Numbered from the stretch's first letter, positions 44,764-57,059 are shown. The stretch is 64,000 bases of DNA from Carnegiea gigantea (GCA_029747015.1 JAKOGI010000024.1:1928003-1992002); one strand, 5' to 3'. Translations and numbers: made by a program. The notes: generated from the letters alone by a model not told the origin.

Positions 44764-46745
44764 TCAACTGCTCAAAGGATGGATTAATCTTTAAGAAGAT
44801 TCATCTTGAATTAAGCACAAAATCATTTGTCATCTTTAGGTTTATAATATTGTCAAGAAATGTGAGTGGACTGAGGAGGCGAATCAAGTAGCTTAAGGAA
44901 CACATAGTAAGGATCCTACCCCGCCCAAGTCCAACTCTAGAGGAGGCATGATTCATGTATCTTTTAGCGTTAGATACAATAGTTTGTATAATTTTTCTAA
45001 GAGAGAAAGAAAAAAGGTCGATCTCATTGCACTTCGTTAGCTGTACTTTTTACTTAGACTTGAGCTTAACTATGCCAACATCGAAAACATGGGCCCATCA
45101 CTACTTACAATAGCAAAAAAGCATGACCCACACTTTGACACACATATTATGAACGTCCTTATATATCAACTACTAAAGAAAATGTATGAAAAAGTGAAGT
45201 TGTTCATGAAGGATGCTACTTGGAGGACTAAAACTGACTACGTTTTAATAGATTATAAGCCTAGAATAGTAGCCAAGCAAAATGTGCCTTCAAGGACAAA
45301 GGTTTGACCCTTAAGATTAGTTGTAGGATAATTTATGCAGATGGCTCATCCACACTAAAGTGCTTAAGGGCATGGGTCATCATTATAACTCCGAAAGCAG
45401 AGGATTTTGAGTATGCCTTCATATTTGTGTTCACTTCAAAAACAATAAGGCCGAGGACAAATCCATCATAGTGGGATTGCAGATTTAGAAGAACCTAACA
45501 AAACTCCAACAATCCCTACAAAATTTCAAACTTTTTAAGATCACTCTTGTAACAAAATCTGAGAACTAGTAAGCTAATGCATTGAGCATGTTGGGAAGTT
45601 CCTCAAAACATATTCACCAAGATCACCTTTGTGAACAAGTCATAAGGAATTAGAGCATAGAGCATTAAATAGTATATGTCACAAACAAGGTAGATATCTG
45701 AATGACGTAAATAATAGAATACTTAAAGTAACAAAACCTTTGAATGACTCGAACTGAGACCAAGTTGCTAAAAAAGAGAGCAATGTGGTGGTCCTGTAGC
45801 TTATGTAAGGGGTGGAATCCTACTAGAGAAAGCATTGAAAGCAAACTCTTATTGGCTAATAATTCTGAAGGATGCAATAACATATATCACAAAGTTCGAG
45901 TAGTCTCAAAAGTTTGACCCCGAGATTTAAGTGTAAGCAATTTGTCTCTCCTTAATATTAAAATTGAACCCTCTGAAAGAGAGGGGTGTACGCATATTGG
46001 GACCTTTTTTACTCATAACCCCTCAGAGAAAGTTCCTAGTCATAGCCATCGACTAGTTTATCAAATGGGTTGGAGTAAAGCTAGGGGCCATTAACATGGA
46101 GCATAGGGTAAAAGATTTCATGTGAACAAATATCATAACTAGATATAGATCACCAACAAATGTAATTGTGGTCAATGGAAGAAAATTATTCCATGGAATT
46201 AGGAGATGCCATGAAGAACTTGGAATCACAGTAAATAATACAATTATATTAGGATTTCAAGAAAAGGCACAAGTTAAAACTGGAAACAAACTGGTCTTAC
46301 AATCCTTAAGGACGAAGGCATAGTATGCAAAGAATGTTTGAGTGGAGGCACTTGTTGGAATCCTATGGTGAACAATGACAACAACTAGGAGCTCCAGAAG
46401 ATACACTCCATTCATGGTAACTAGGACATAGTTTCTTAGTAGTAACTTATATAATTGAGGCATTTACTCCAGAGGGGATAGGAGCCATGAGTCTTAAAAA
46501 TCAAGATTTATAACCCTGAGATCAAGGAGGAGATATAAAAATGAGCCCCAGATCTATTACAAGATGATGAAAGATCAAGCCATTATCAAAGAAGAATTGT
46601 GCAAGGCTGGGATATCAAGGACTTATAACATAAGGAAGCAATACTCGCCAATCAGGCTAGGTAAGATTAAACTAGGAAGGTGGTTACCATATACATCAAG
46701 AGTTACCCTAGTACTTGCAAGCTTCTTATAACAGTGGGCAAGGAG
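44764..46745 (+). pseudogene. Tat-like gypsy pol, second part (RT end, RNase H, integrase)
   Basis: The RT end continues at 44765 and the RT-associated RNase H follows to about 45240, then a second RNase H-like stretch (YADGSSTLKCLRAWVIII, about 45340), as in the Tat lineage, which carries an extra RNase H. Integrase is recognisable from about 45990 (RILGPFLLI, KFLVIAID-FIKWVG) through RRCHEELGITVNN (46200) to the C-terminal region (about 46500-46680, EELCKAGISRTYNIRKQ). Stops and shifts are frequent. Gag, protease and LTRs of this element are not found. Confidence 0.75.
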
Positions 46746-46854
46746 GTAGGAGACACAATTCAACCGTAGGCATTTTTATGTTTATGTCTTTCTGGCAATT
46801 GGTTTAGTTTAATTTTAGTAGGTTTAGTTTAATTTTACTATTAGCTTTGTACTA
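46746..46854 (+). other. Tail after Tat integrase
   Basis: Short non-coding stretch with a twice-repeated GGTTTAGTTTAATTTTA; no LTR edge recognised. Confidence 0.4.
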
Positions 46855-48009
46855 ATGGCTCGTTTGGTTGGTTGTAATCAAAGATGTGATTTAATTGAAA
46901 TAACAAACTTGATTACATTGCCATATATGGTTAGCTAAAGATCTATGTAATCAAAATTACCATGTAATGAAAATAACATAGAAGGTTATAATGGAGATAA
47001 CGTAGGCCTCCACTAAACCATGATTATTGCATTGCTCAAGATAATCAAAATTTAACCCAAAAATCAGAACATGATACCACTGTCGTGAGAAGGGATGGAG
47101 CGCCCATGTTATTTCCTATGAGAGTCAATCCATGGCTATCAAAGCCTCTTTCTCTCTTTCTGTTTCCCCTTTTTCTTTCTCCTTTTATTCTCTGTTATTA
47201 ATGATGTCATTCTCGCCCCAACTTCTCTACCAGTTTGCTTTTTCTCATGCTCAATTAAAGCTTACAACATCATCATCATCATCTACTTCATCATCATTAC
47301 TGTCCTTTTCATCACCGTTGGCATTCACACCAACACCAGTTATCCTTAGCTCTACTGTGCTTGCCTCTTTTTTTACAAATTATTTAAACTTCTCATTAGT
47401 ATTGAAATTGTACATGAATGTGTACAAATCAATTAAGAAATACATAGTGGAGTAGTTTTTGATTGTTATGGTTAATTACTATTTTGATTGAGTAAATGGC
47501 GTTACATCTGGATCTGGAAAGTAGGTTGATTTGGTTTAACTTCTTAACTTGTGTGGTTCTTATATCTTTTGTTTGCTTATTTTATTGTAGTTTGTTAGCT
47601 CTAATCTGGCGGAACAATTTTTTAGTGAAGATGTTGTGCCAAATGCAATGAAGTTGTTGCTAAGGAGTCCAATATTCACACTAGCTTGTTTAAACTAGTC
47701 TCTCTATTTCTAGTAATTATGTATCACAAGTGTTCTTTAATCATATCATGTATAATTATGATGAAAATATTGCCAACCTAATAAGAAATAACTCTAAGTG
47801 AAGACATTGAATGCCAAATTGATTTCATTACATACTAAATAAAGCAAACGCTGCAATGGAATGATGATTACATTATGTAATGCAATTACTTTATGACTAA
47901 CCAAACATGGAAATCCAATCTCCATTGCGTTGCATTTCATTTCCATTAGATTACATTACATTGTTGATTGCATTACGACCTAATTACATTACATTGAACC
48001 AAACACCAT
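46855..48009. mobile_element. Class II-like TIR element rich in TTACAT words
   Basis: Left end ATGGCTCGTTTGGTTGG; right end in reverse complement ATGGTGTTTGGTTCAATG. Both subterminal parts are rich in GTAAT/ATTAC words. The interior holds a CATCAT/TCATCA microsatellite (about 47270-47320), which produces the Ser-rich frame at 47132-47455. No transposase; target duplication unclear (CTA left, TTA right). Confidence 0.5.
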
Positions 48010-48082
48010 TTAAGAGTAAGAACCTTGTTATGCTTCAATAGTCTATTTCTTTAGAAGCTTAAAGTTGCATGCGACTTCAGGT

Positions 48083-49388
48083 TGAATAAAATTTGCATAG
48101 GATTTTTTGGGAGGTTGTACTTGCATTTTTGGGGTAAACGTGCTTTTTTAGTTAAATTTTATCCCTTTTTTAGTTTATACTCTAGTTTGACACTGTTGAT
48201 TGAAATTTTGTATATTCTAGTTAAGAGATCCTGAATATGTATACAAAACAAATGGAGAAAAAGTAGGAGGCTGAGAACATAACAAAATTGTACTTGAACC
48301 AGCCCCAAATAGCCTAGAATTGGCCTAAATCGAATGTGCAAGAAAGGAACCCAGTTGGGTTCTTGGGCCACTTGGTCTTGCTTAGCAGTAGAGCAAGATT
48401 TGCATAATTTTGGAGGTTCAAAGGGTATCACATCTAGATTGTGATGAAACCATAAACAATGGTGGTCTCCAAGGTCTATCATGATAGGGCCATCTGTTTG
48501 TGGTTTCCCAGTTTCTTCATGGCTATTCATTTTCCAAGAGGTTTTGTGGTTTAGCTAGGGCATTTTCCACAATAAAAGTCAACTTTCAGTCTCATTCCTC
48601 ATCAATCCACCTTGTATATTAGGGTTAGACTCCATTAGTGTAAAGGACAATGAGTAGAAGTGGAATATTTATACCGAAGTAAGTTCAGATTTGGAAACAA
48701 TGGGTTCAAGCACGTATTCAAACTGAGCAATTCTTTCTCTTCTCTTCCCTTTTCTCCATTATATTTATCACTTAATTCATGTTAATTTCTAGTTTTAAAT
48801 CTTAGGACTAATGTTGAACTTGCGATTGAATGTGTTTGTGAATTGATTATTTGATGTACTTTTAAACTGTCGAGTTCATCTCATCAATAGTTGTAGTTTG
48901 AATTACTTGTAAGAAGTTTGATCACCTTCTTGCTTGTATTAGGTGTTGGTGAAGTACTAAAAGGTAAAATTTGATGTTGGAGTCACCATGTTTGACTAGT
49001 TTGTGTAATATCTTGAAAGACATAAAAATACAATTTCATGCCTAACGAACCTAAACTAACCAAAAATCATGAGAATTGATGATTGACTTGATTTAGCTAT
49101 TTCGCTCTGCCTTAGAAGAGTGTTGTGATACCTCAATTAGCAGTCTTCATATTTCGTAATTAAAAAATAAGGGTTGGATCTATTCTTTAAACTGGTTAAT
49201 GGCTTAATATAATAATTCCTTAAATTTTAGTCAATTAGATTAGGTAGCAGATTAGTTCAATTTTATTCTCATGTTTTGATTTGGTTAGCCTATTTTTAAG
49301 GAATAAATCCTAGGAGATTGGCTAGTCCTTATGGGAGACAACCTTGATTTGCTACAATGACATCATGAGCTTACTATGTTATAAACCA
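48083..49388 (+). repeat. 5' LTR of copy E
   Basis: Starts TGAATAAAATTTGC and aligns with 52174 on: both have CTTGCATTTTTGGG, TTGTGCAAGAAAGGA or similar, and GAGCAAGATTT. The frame 48159-48530 on the minus strand lies in it and is not a gene. Confidence 0.65.
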
Positions 49389-49390
49389 TT

Positions 49391-49408
49391 TGGTGTCGTT
49401 GTTAAGGA
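49391..49408 (+). other. Primer binding site, tRNA-Asp type, decayed
   Basis: TGGTGTCGTTGTTAAGGA against TGGCGCCGTTGCCGGGGA: 6 of 18 differ and all are transitions (C to T or G to A). Confidence 0.6.
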
Positions 49409-49511
49409 CAGGTGTCGAATATTGGGTTTTTCTTGATGGATTTGACTCAAAATCCTCTTTAATTTTGAAAAAACATTTCAACCCAAAACAAAAACAATGA
49501 CAATTTTTCAT

Positions 49512-50330
49512 TTCCCCCAATTCGAGCATGAGTTGTTTTGGAGTCACTTTAAATGATTAAATGCTTTTCTTGTCCTCTATGGTTATTCTATGGGTAATAG
49601 GGAAATTTTTCACACTATTAATGATGGTGTGAATAGTAAAACTCATGCTTTTTTAGAGTATTTGAGTTTTCACGGTATAAAAGTCGATGACGCACAATAT
49701 TTGCTTAAGTGACTTGCTTGGGATTCATTCAAATTTGAAAAGGCCACTCCAGCCTCTAGGTGTTCTTTCCTTAAATCTTGTGTTTTTAATGCTAGATCTT
49801 ATTACTTGGTGTAATGCGTCGCACCTCTTTGGTGTGATATGTGTAACTTTTCTAATCATGATATAAATTTGCATCCTTATTGTGCGTGTTATGTTTAACC
49901 TAACTTTGCATTACCAAGGCACAATACAGATGTTGTCTTGACCTGTCCTAATCAATCTTGGCTTAGTCATGGCAGGTGAGCCTACTGGGATTGATGAGAG
50001 GTTAAAAGCTTATGATGATTTTTGTGGTGGGTCAGAAGATAATTATGTTAAGGTGCATTCCAGTCTTATGCTTGATTATTATGCCTTTCTCGAACCTCTT
50101 AACTCATGCCATATTCTCCTCCGTAGTTCAGCACCCTCCCCTTCCCTTAGGTATTACCTTGTTATGCCCATTGATAATCCTAAGATTTGTTGTGCAAATA
50201 TTGATCTAGGTATATTGATAATGCATTTGTTATGCTTGGTGGGCCTATTAGTAATTTTGTGTCTTAGGTTACTTTTGAGTTGTATGATCCCTCCATTGAC
50301 CCTTATTATGTGCACCTGAAGGACTTAATT
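49512..50330 (+). pseudogene. Gag-like protein of copy E, heavily decayed
   Basis: FPQFEHELFWSHFK opens the domain, followed by DDAQYLLK and LAWDSFKFE, paralleling copy D. The knuckle CDMCNFSNHDINLHPYC keeps the first C-C-H but has the last cysteine misplaced. Stops interrupt it at least four times. 49969-50319 keeps part of the middle region in a longer open frame. Confidence 0.65.
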
Positions 50331-50580
50331 AGGAAAATTATGTGGGCTACATTACCTAATCCTTCCTATGATTTTTGTTAGGCCTTTAATGGGGTTAGGA
50401 GGAAACTTATTATCTTTGGTGTGATTTTTTAATTGCTTCTTTCCTTCTGTTTTCTAAATTGTGGTCTTAGAAGTTTGGCAAGCTCTTATATGCTTTTACA
50501 AAGTCCAATGTGGGGATAACAGTCTTGAGCTTGAGGTGGAGTGGCTGATGCTTCACGTGCCCTGCTTGGAAGGAGACCTT

Positions 50581-50607
50581 AGTTTAGGTGCACCCAACAC
50601 CTAAGTA
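50581..50607 (+). other. Conserved gag-end hairpin, copy E
   Basis: TTAGGTG (50584-50590) pairs with CACCTAA (50598-50604) inside the same 27-base block; preceded by GAGTGGCTGATGCT, as in copy D. Confidence 0.5.
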
Positions 50608-52173
50608 GGTGAGATTATTCTCTTTTCTTTCCTCCTTTCCTTGTCCTTATTTATTTCCTTTTGGTAATGCTTTGTCTAAGCATGGGAAAAGGGTAGTTTT
50701 ATGTTTTTCATTTTGGATTTTTAGTTTGTATGGTAGTTACTGCATGTGATTTTATGTTTCCTTTCGACTGCTCGAGTGTGTTACATTCAGTTATATTTAG
50801 GTTTGCATATAGGATTGCATGTAGGGATCATGATGATTGGACTAAGATACCTCTAATGATGCTTTTGTTGGGCATGATGATCTTATGATCATGATTAGCT
50901 TTTTATGTGTAATGCCTTTGTTGTTAAAATTTATGAAGGTTTAGAGAATGTCTACTGTCTTAACCGCTTTTCTTAATTGGGAACTATGTCACACCTTAGA
51001 GTCATGACCAATAGTGTTAATATGCATGCTTCATTTCATGACTTAGATGATGCTGTCTAAGTATCATGTGAGATCTTGAGCCTTGTTTGGACTGATTAAT
51101 AATTCTCAGTCTCATATTCTTTCATGTGTATGATCTTCCAGATTGCATCTCTAGATTTACCCAAACTCTTGTTCAAAACCATATTGGCATATGTATATTT
51201 GATTATGTAATAGAGGCAATTCTTTCTCTATTCATTTTAGTTGCATTGCTAGATAACCTACCTTATGTTACATGTTTATCCCCTTTGTTAGACCATTTGA
51301 CCTTATATCTTTCTTTGTCTTGAACCTTCATGTACCCCCTTTGCCACACACTTATTTCTATCCTTACGCCAAGTCTATGAAGCTCTATATCATGTGTACA
51401 GGGATAGTTTTAGGGGTGTTTACAGCGACTTTTATTTGGCAATTTGTTAAGGGGATAATGACATTACAGATTTGGAGTGCTCCCTTTGTTGATATGGGTT
51501 ATGTATATCAATAAATTTGGTTATAAGTTGACAATTATGTGTCTTATGTCCTTCACTAGTTGATTTTCCTGTTCCACTCTCCAAAAAAAAAAAAAAAATC
51601 TTAAAAACAAATGAAAAAAAGAAGAAAAGCAATTCGAAACAAAAATTGAATAATTGATTGGCGTTGGTATCTTGTATATAGCTTGTGTTCTTTATTATGT
51701 TAACTCATTTCCTACTTGATTCATAGGGCATACATGTACTGTATCGTTGGGTTTGGAGTGTGCATGTATTTTATGAATTTATTGGTCCACATTATCCAAA
51801 TTTATTTGTCCACCTCTTTCTCTTAAACCTTTAGCGCATGTGATAATCCATATGAAGCCCTCTCGATTATCAAGTTCTATCAGTTCATTTAGCTTTTCTA
51901 AATTCCATATGCTTGCATGATGTGCGTCTAACTATTTTGGAGTTATCATGTTTTATGTCATGCTCGTGGTCATAAATGTTTCAAAAACCTTCACTTTTCT
52001 TGTTCTTGAAATGTTTTATGTAATATTGGGGTTACTATTGATTGTTACTTTGCTTGTGATGTGGCATCGATTGCTTATCTTGAGGAGGTTTTGATCCCTA
52101 AGGCATTATCCCATTGTTGGTTTTATCTAGTGTTTGCTTGAGAGGAAGCAATAATTCAAGCATGAGGGAGTGA
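50608..52173 (+). other. Non-coding interior of copy E
   Basis: Contains AATGCTTTGTCTAAGCATG (about 50665), similar to 55328-55346. The rest has no recognised coding; the purine stretch CATGAGGGAG precedes the LTR at 52174. Confidence 0.5.
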
Positions 52174-52615
52174 TAAGTTTCTAATTGGGCTTTTAGCAGG
52201 CTATGCTTGCATTTTTGGGATAAGTGTGCATTTTAAGTGATTTTGCTCCCATTTTTTGCTTTTATAGTCAAGTTTTGTATTGTTTGTTAAAATTTTGCAT
52301 ATTCTAGCTAAAAAAACCAAAGCATGCCTACAAAATGGTCGGAGAAAAAGTAAGAGGCCATGATTTTGCTCGAATCAATCATAAATAGCATAGGAATGAC
52401 ATGAACCGGTTGTGCAAGAAAGGAGCCTAATTGGGTTGTCACTAAGTCCAGTTCAGAAGTGGAGCAAGATTTACAGAATTAATGAGTTTCACATGGTGAA
52501 GGCCACCATGGCCGGGCCGTGGTAGGGGCCATCAGCTGTGGTAGTCCTCATAGTCTATCTGACTATAAGCAGTCCAAAACCGACATGAACCAGTTGTGCA
52601 AGAAGCATATGGCCG
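52174..52615 (+). repeat. 3' LTR of copy E, truncated
   Basis: TGATAAGTTTCTAATTGGGC onward matches 48083-48540. Contains a GCCGGGCCGTGG cluster (about 52512-52524). Ends about 52615. Confidence 0.6.
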
Positions 52616-52639
52616 GAGAGGCGTATACCTAGACTATTA

Positions 52640-53190
52640 TAGGAAGACCCTTCTTGGCCACTTCTGGTTACAAGATAGATGTAAAAGAGGGGCAGTTAAC
52701 TTTTGATGTAGGGACGTGCCATGTTGAGTTTAAGTTCTTTCAAGATCGAATTATTTCCCTACTTCATTGCTCTCCGATGAAGTGCCCATTTCTCATGAGA
52801 TTGAGATGGATGATCTTTAGTGTTGTATTGACCCTCCTATGTCTGATTGGATTTCTACTACGGGTCTTGACCTTGATTATGTTGAGGTGGTGCTTGTTGC
52901 CCCTATATCACCTAGTATAACCAAGGACGGGCCCTTAGCTTTTAATGAAGGTTCTTCGAGTGCCTATTACAGGTTTGCTGAGTTGGTTACGTCTTTCCCT
53001 TCTATAGAAGGAATTAAGTTTAACAGTGACCTATCTAATAGGGCTCAGACCCGGATTATTTTGTATATGGATCTCGCTATTTGACGCCACCTAATGATGA
53101 AGAATGACCTCTTAGTATTTGAGGTGGTACCTTCTAGTGCAAAAGTTTGACTTCGAGGTCCGCAATAAAGGAAAGTCCGGAGTTGTAGGG
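52640..53190 (+). pseudogene. Athila-like protease end and RNase H scrap
   Basis: IDVKEGQLTFDVGTCHVEFK (52675 on) is the protease tail of Athila-like pol. DWISTTGLDLDYVEVVLVAP (about 52840-52900) and the open frame to 53084 continue the linker before RT. Then YLRWYLLVQKFDFEVRNKGK (about 53125-53185) is the end of RNase H. So RT and most of RNase H are missing between 53090 and 53120. Confidence 0.65.
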
Positions 53191-54033
53191 GAACCCATTT
53201 ATAAGCCCATTATCCACAGTCTTATAGATCTTGAGCCCTTGTAGAAGTAAAGATCGAGTTCCCAACCCTAAAAAAGCACTTCTTGGAAGGCAACCCAAGT
53301 TTTTCCCTTTACTAAGTTTTCTGTAATTGTACATAGTGTAGTTCTTATTTAGAAAACAAAAAGAAAAAAGGAGCAAACAAACAAAAACCCAAAAAAAAAA
53401 AAAAGCATCAATAAAAAGAGCAAAAACAGAGAGGAAAAAGAAAGGAAAAAGGAAAAATCATCGGAAAATAATAAGAGGGGTTTTAGAAGCTCCAGACAAT
53501 AGTTATCACAAACCCTTAGTGGTGTCTAACTTGGTCCGTGAAGCCTCTGCCGGAAATTCCCGAAAACTATTGAGAGAAAGCTCACCACAGAGGGTCCATA
53601 GTGAACCCCACGGTCTGTGGTGAGTCTTCCATTCACGGTCAAGGGTTTTTCATGCCCTTTGACCCAAAAACATTCATTCATCTTGAACCCCTCGACACAC
53701 TCTCTCTAAACTCTCACTTTCTCTCTCTACAAACTCCATAACCATCCACCTTCACACCTTCAGTTTTTCACTAAAAATTCCATCGAATTTCTTCCCTTTC
53801 TTCTTATTTTCTTCACTTTCACTCCAGATCTCCTTCAAATTTCTCTTTTCTTGCCTTCTGTCTCTCTTATTCTACCCATTTTTGTAACCAAACCTTTAAC
53901 CATCCAACTTCACCTTCCATTCTTCCAAATTTTCTCATTTTCTTAACCTTCATTTTCACAAATTTTTCATTTTCCACCATTTTTGTTCCCATTTCTACTT
54001 AGTTAGTGTTTAGAGCATCTATTCTCCATAGCC
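53191..54033 (+). other. Non-coding stretch before the Athila-like 3' ORF
   Basis: Includes AAAGCACTTCTTGGAAGGC then AACCCAAG (53270-53300), a block often seen after pol in Athila-type elements, a GGTCTGTGGTGAG/CACCACAG cluster (53580-53625), and a pyrimidine-rich leader up to the ATG. Confidence 0.5.
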
Positions 54034-55290
54034 ATGACACCGAAGAAGCAAGCAAGAACCGCTGAAGAGGTGGGGACCACAACACACATTCCGAACCTCC
54101 CGAACCTTAACCAATGTGAGAAACCGAGGTAATATTCCTAACCCTCTTGGTTTGTTACTTACTGTTGTTACTCATTATTATGATGAGGAATTGTTAACCT
54201 GATTGGGTTTCTTGGATGAGCTTCATTGGTCGTTTGCTCAAGGAGGTATGGGTCAATTTTTAGAGATTAAGGATCGCACTTATCATGACCTCCCTCTTGA
54301 GTTTTTAAGTGCATTGCATACGGAGGTCACGAGTGGCCCTTGTTGTCAAGAAGGATACATTTCCTTCTATCTGAATAGGAAGTTTCATGAGCTAAATTTA
54401 AGTGTTTTTAATAGTATATTTGGTTTTCCACCGAATATGGACGTGCCTCATCACTGTATCCCCAAGGACTTTAACCCGAGTGCTTATTTGAATGAAATTT
54501 CTGGGATTATCAGTATGACACAAGCAATTCTGAAGGCACTGTTATTAGAAACCCCTTCATTTAAGTAGCCTAGGGATTACTTGCTTGTGGTCTGTTTCCT
54601 AGGGAGGATAATTTGAATATCCCTCTCCTATCTGAATTATATTTCTTATAGTATACTCCAAGGTGACCGCCTTGACCCAGGTTTTTCCTTAGTTGGTCAG
54701 TTACATAGTGCGGCTACTAGTTCTGTGCAGAGAATTATGATTGGGGGCCTCGTTACCCCTATTGATAGGTTTGTTGGTATTGACCTGAACCCTAATAATA
54801 GAGTTCCTGGTTCTTAGTCGCTTTTGAACAAATGAAGTTTTGTAAGGTGGAGGCTTGACATATTTCCTGGAGTTATCCTGGGAACTATCTCATGCCTCTC
54901 CTTAATATTGATCGAACCACTTTCTTGAATCGGGCCAATCTTTACTTTTTACAGGGTCATAAAGAATTGGTGCAACCTGCACCACCTCCTCCTCCTCAGC
55001 GCCTAAGGGCTTCTAGTTCATCCCAGTCGTCATCCTCTGATTTTACTAATTTGCATGCTACCCTTCACTCCATTCAAGAGGAGTAAGCAGCCCTCCAAGC
55101 TTATATTCTAACTAAGCATACCATACTTCGTGACCTTGTTCAGGAGTGGCATGATGAGCTTCATGGGATGATTGCTTCGCAGAACCAATATTTTCAAGAC
55201 TTTAGGGCTTATCTGGAGACTTGGCGTGATTGACATATTTCTCAAACCCACCCTCGTTCTTCTCCCCCTGCTTCTTAGTTTCTTCTTTTT
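54034..55290 (+). pseudogene. Athila-type 3' ORF (env-position protein), broken
   Basis: From ATG 54034 (MTPKKQARTAEEVG). The longest intact part, 54203-54568 (121 residues), holds FLDELHWSFAQGGMGQFLEI, TYHDLPLEFLSALHTEV, ISFYLNRKFHELNLSVFNSI and FGFPPNMDV, the wording of the plant Athila ORF domain. A later part has a Gln/Ser-rich linker (55000-55080) and a coiled-coil-like tail (LQAYILTKHTILRDLVQEW). At least two frameshifts break it. Its place between pol and 3' LTR suits the extra ORF of Athila elements; a true envelope function is not shown, and I see no clear membrane span. Confidence 0.6.
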
Positions 55291-57059
55291 TTTCCCCCAT
55301 TGATTCTTATGTCCTTGCATTGAAGACAATGCTTTGTCCAAGCATGGGGGAGTTGTGTGTGACTATGTGCATGTGATGTGGATACGTGAAGAGTTTGCAT
55401 TTTAGGTCATGCATTTAGGATTAGTTTGCATTTTAGTTGATCATTTAGTCTTTCTTTCTATTTTAGGTTTCTTTTCTCGATTTTAGTGTTATTTTGGTAT
55501 TTTCACTTTTTTGTTGCATCTTAGGTTTAGCATGAATAAAATGAAATGGAAAAAAAAAGAAAAAAGAAACAAAAACAAATAAAAAAATGAAAAAGTAGTA
55601 AAGATTCTACAATGATGAGTCTTTACACTAAGTACTGTTCTTTAGCTTATTTTGGCCCTTTTTGTTATGCCTATTTGTGAATAAATATTTGGTTATAAGT
55701 TTTTGAAATCTTCCTCATGTTTTGACTAGGACGTTGACTGCGATTCAATTACTCAATGTTTCTTTGCATAAATATTGGGCACATGAGATCTAATGAGGTA
55801 GTTGAGCCTTCATAGTTCTCCTATGAGATTTTGAGCCTGATTGGACTAATTCATCATTTTAGTCTCATTTTCTTTTTCCTGTGTGACTCTTCTTAGATTT
55901 TAAATCTCGAGAACTTACTTTGACTCTTGTTCAAGATCACTCTTAGCATGCATATATAGGCAATATGATTGAGGCATTCTTTGAATTCATGGGCTACATT
56001 GACCAAATAGCCACCCCTATAATACGATCCCTTGCTACTCCCTTTGAGCCTTAACTTCTTTTTTTGATCTAAACCTATAATACGATCCTTGGGCAAATAC
56101 ATGTCCCACCCTTTAGCCAAGACTATAGAGTTTCATTAGTGATTGGGAGGAGTTTGTGAATAATGACGTTTTTATTTGGTGTGGTTTGTTTGGATGTGAT
56201 ATGGGATTTATGCAGTATTTCCCTTGTTATCAATCGGGCTGAATTTTCTGTGTTGTTAGAAAGTGTTAAAAATTCCGCAATTTCTGTTGCCATAATCCTT
56301 CTCTTCAAAAAAAAGAAACAATAAAGAAGAAAAAAGGAAAAAATAATGCAAAAAAGGAATGTTGTATATAAAAAAAAGAAGCAGAGTAATACAAGGATTT
56401 GGCATTGATTTCATATAAAATATACTTCAGCACTTTCTCTCATTGTCGACCAACTAGGGTTATTTTGTTTTTTTTAAAAAAATATGTATCGGTGTGACGA
56501 GTATTTTTGTGAAAAGTTAGGCAAAGATGATTTATGCTCACAGTCTTTGGCTTTTAGCTCCACAAATCCCAACATATTTATTCCCCTCTTACCTTTATCC
56601 GTAGCCTCATGACAACCCTATCAAAGTCCTCATGATTGCCTAGTATGTTTTGCATTTTAGTGGTGGCGAATTGCAGATTTTTAGCAAGCTTATGGTAGAT
56701 TTGATTCTTTGGAATGAGATTTGAGAGAACCGCATTACCTTTAAACACGAGTGATAAGTGCTTCATTACTAAAGTGAGGGGCTACCTGTTCTTTTAGCTC
56801 TACCTATTGTATGTGCCAATATGATTGTTTAAGTTGATTTGGGTGATCCATTTAGGATTTGAAGTGATGGTACTTGCTTTTATTTTGAAAACTTCATTCT
56901 TTTATCTATTTTGCAATGTTTTCATTCACTTTTGGGCTAACTTATTAGGTTGATTTGGCTACTGATGTTGCTACTGTTGTTTACTTGAGGAGGTTATTCA
57001 TCAAAGCTTTGGTTTCATAGTTGCTTGGGGAAAAGCAATGGTTCAAACATTGGGGAGTT
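55291..57059 (+). other. Non-coding 3' interior of Athila-like element
   Basis: Stem GCATTG-AAGA-CAATGC (55317-55332) then CAAGCATGGGGGAG (55339-55352), and a purine stretch ACATTGGGGAGT (57047-57059) before the LTR. Frames here are short and unrecognised. Confidence 0.55.

Larger units (their letters stand above)
48083..52615 (+). mobile_element. Gag-only LTR element, copy E (3' LTR truncated)
   Basis: 5' LTR 48083-49388, heavily mutated tRNA-Asp-type primer site, leader, decayed gag (49512-50330), gag-end hairpin (50581-50607), non-coding interior and partial 3' LTR (52174-52615). Divergence from copy D is large and stops abound, so it is old. The 3' LTR is cut where Athila-like sequence begins. 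Confidence 0.7.

Noticed and set aside
47132..47455. 107-codon serine-rich frame with a hydrophobic start, like a secreted protein
   Set aside because: Driven by a CATCAT microsatellite inside a TIR element; no similarity and no gene context.
48159..48530. 123-codon frame on the minus strand
   Set aside because: Lies entirely in the 5' LTR of copy E and is not kept in the 3' LTR.
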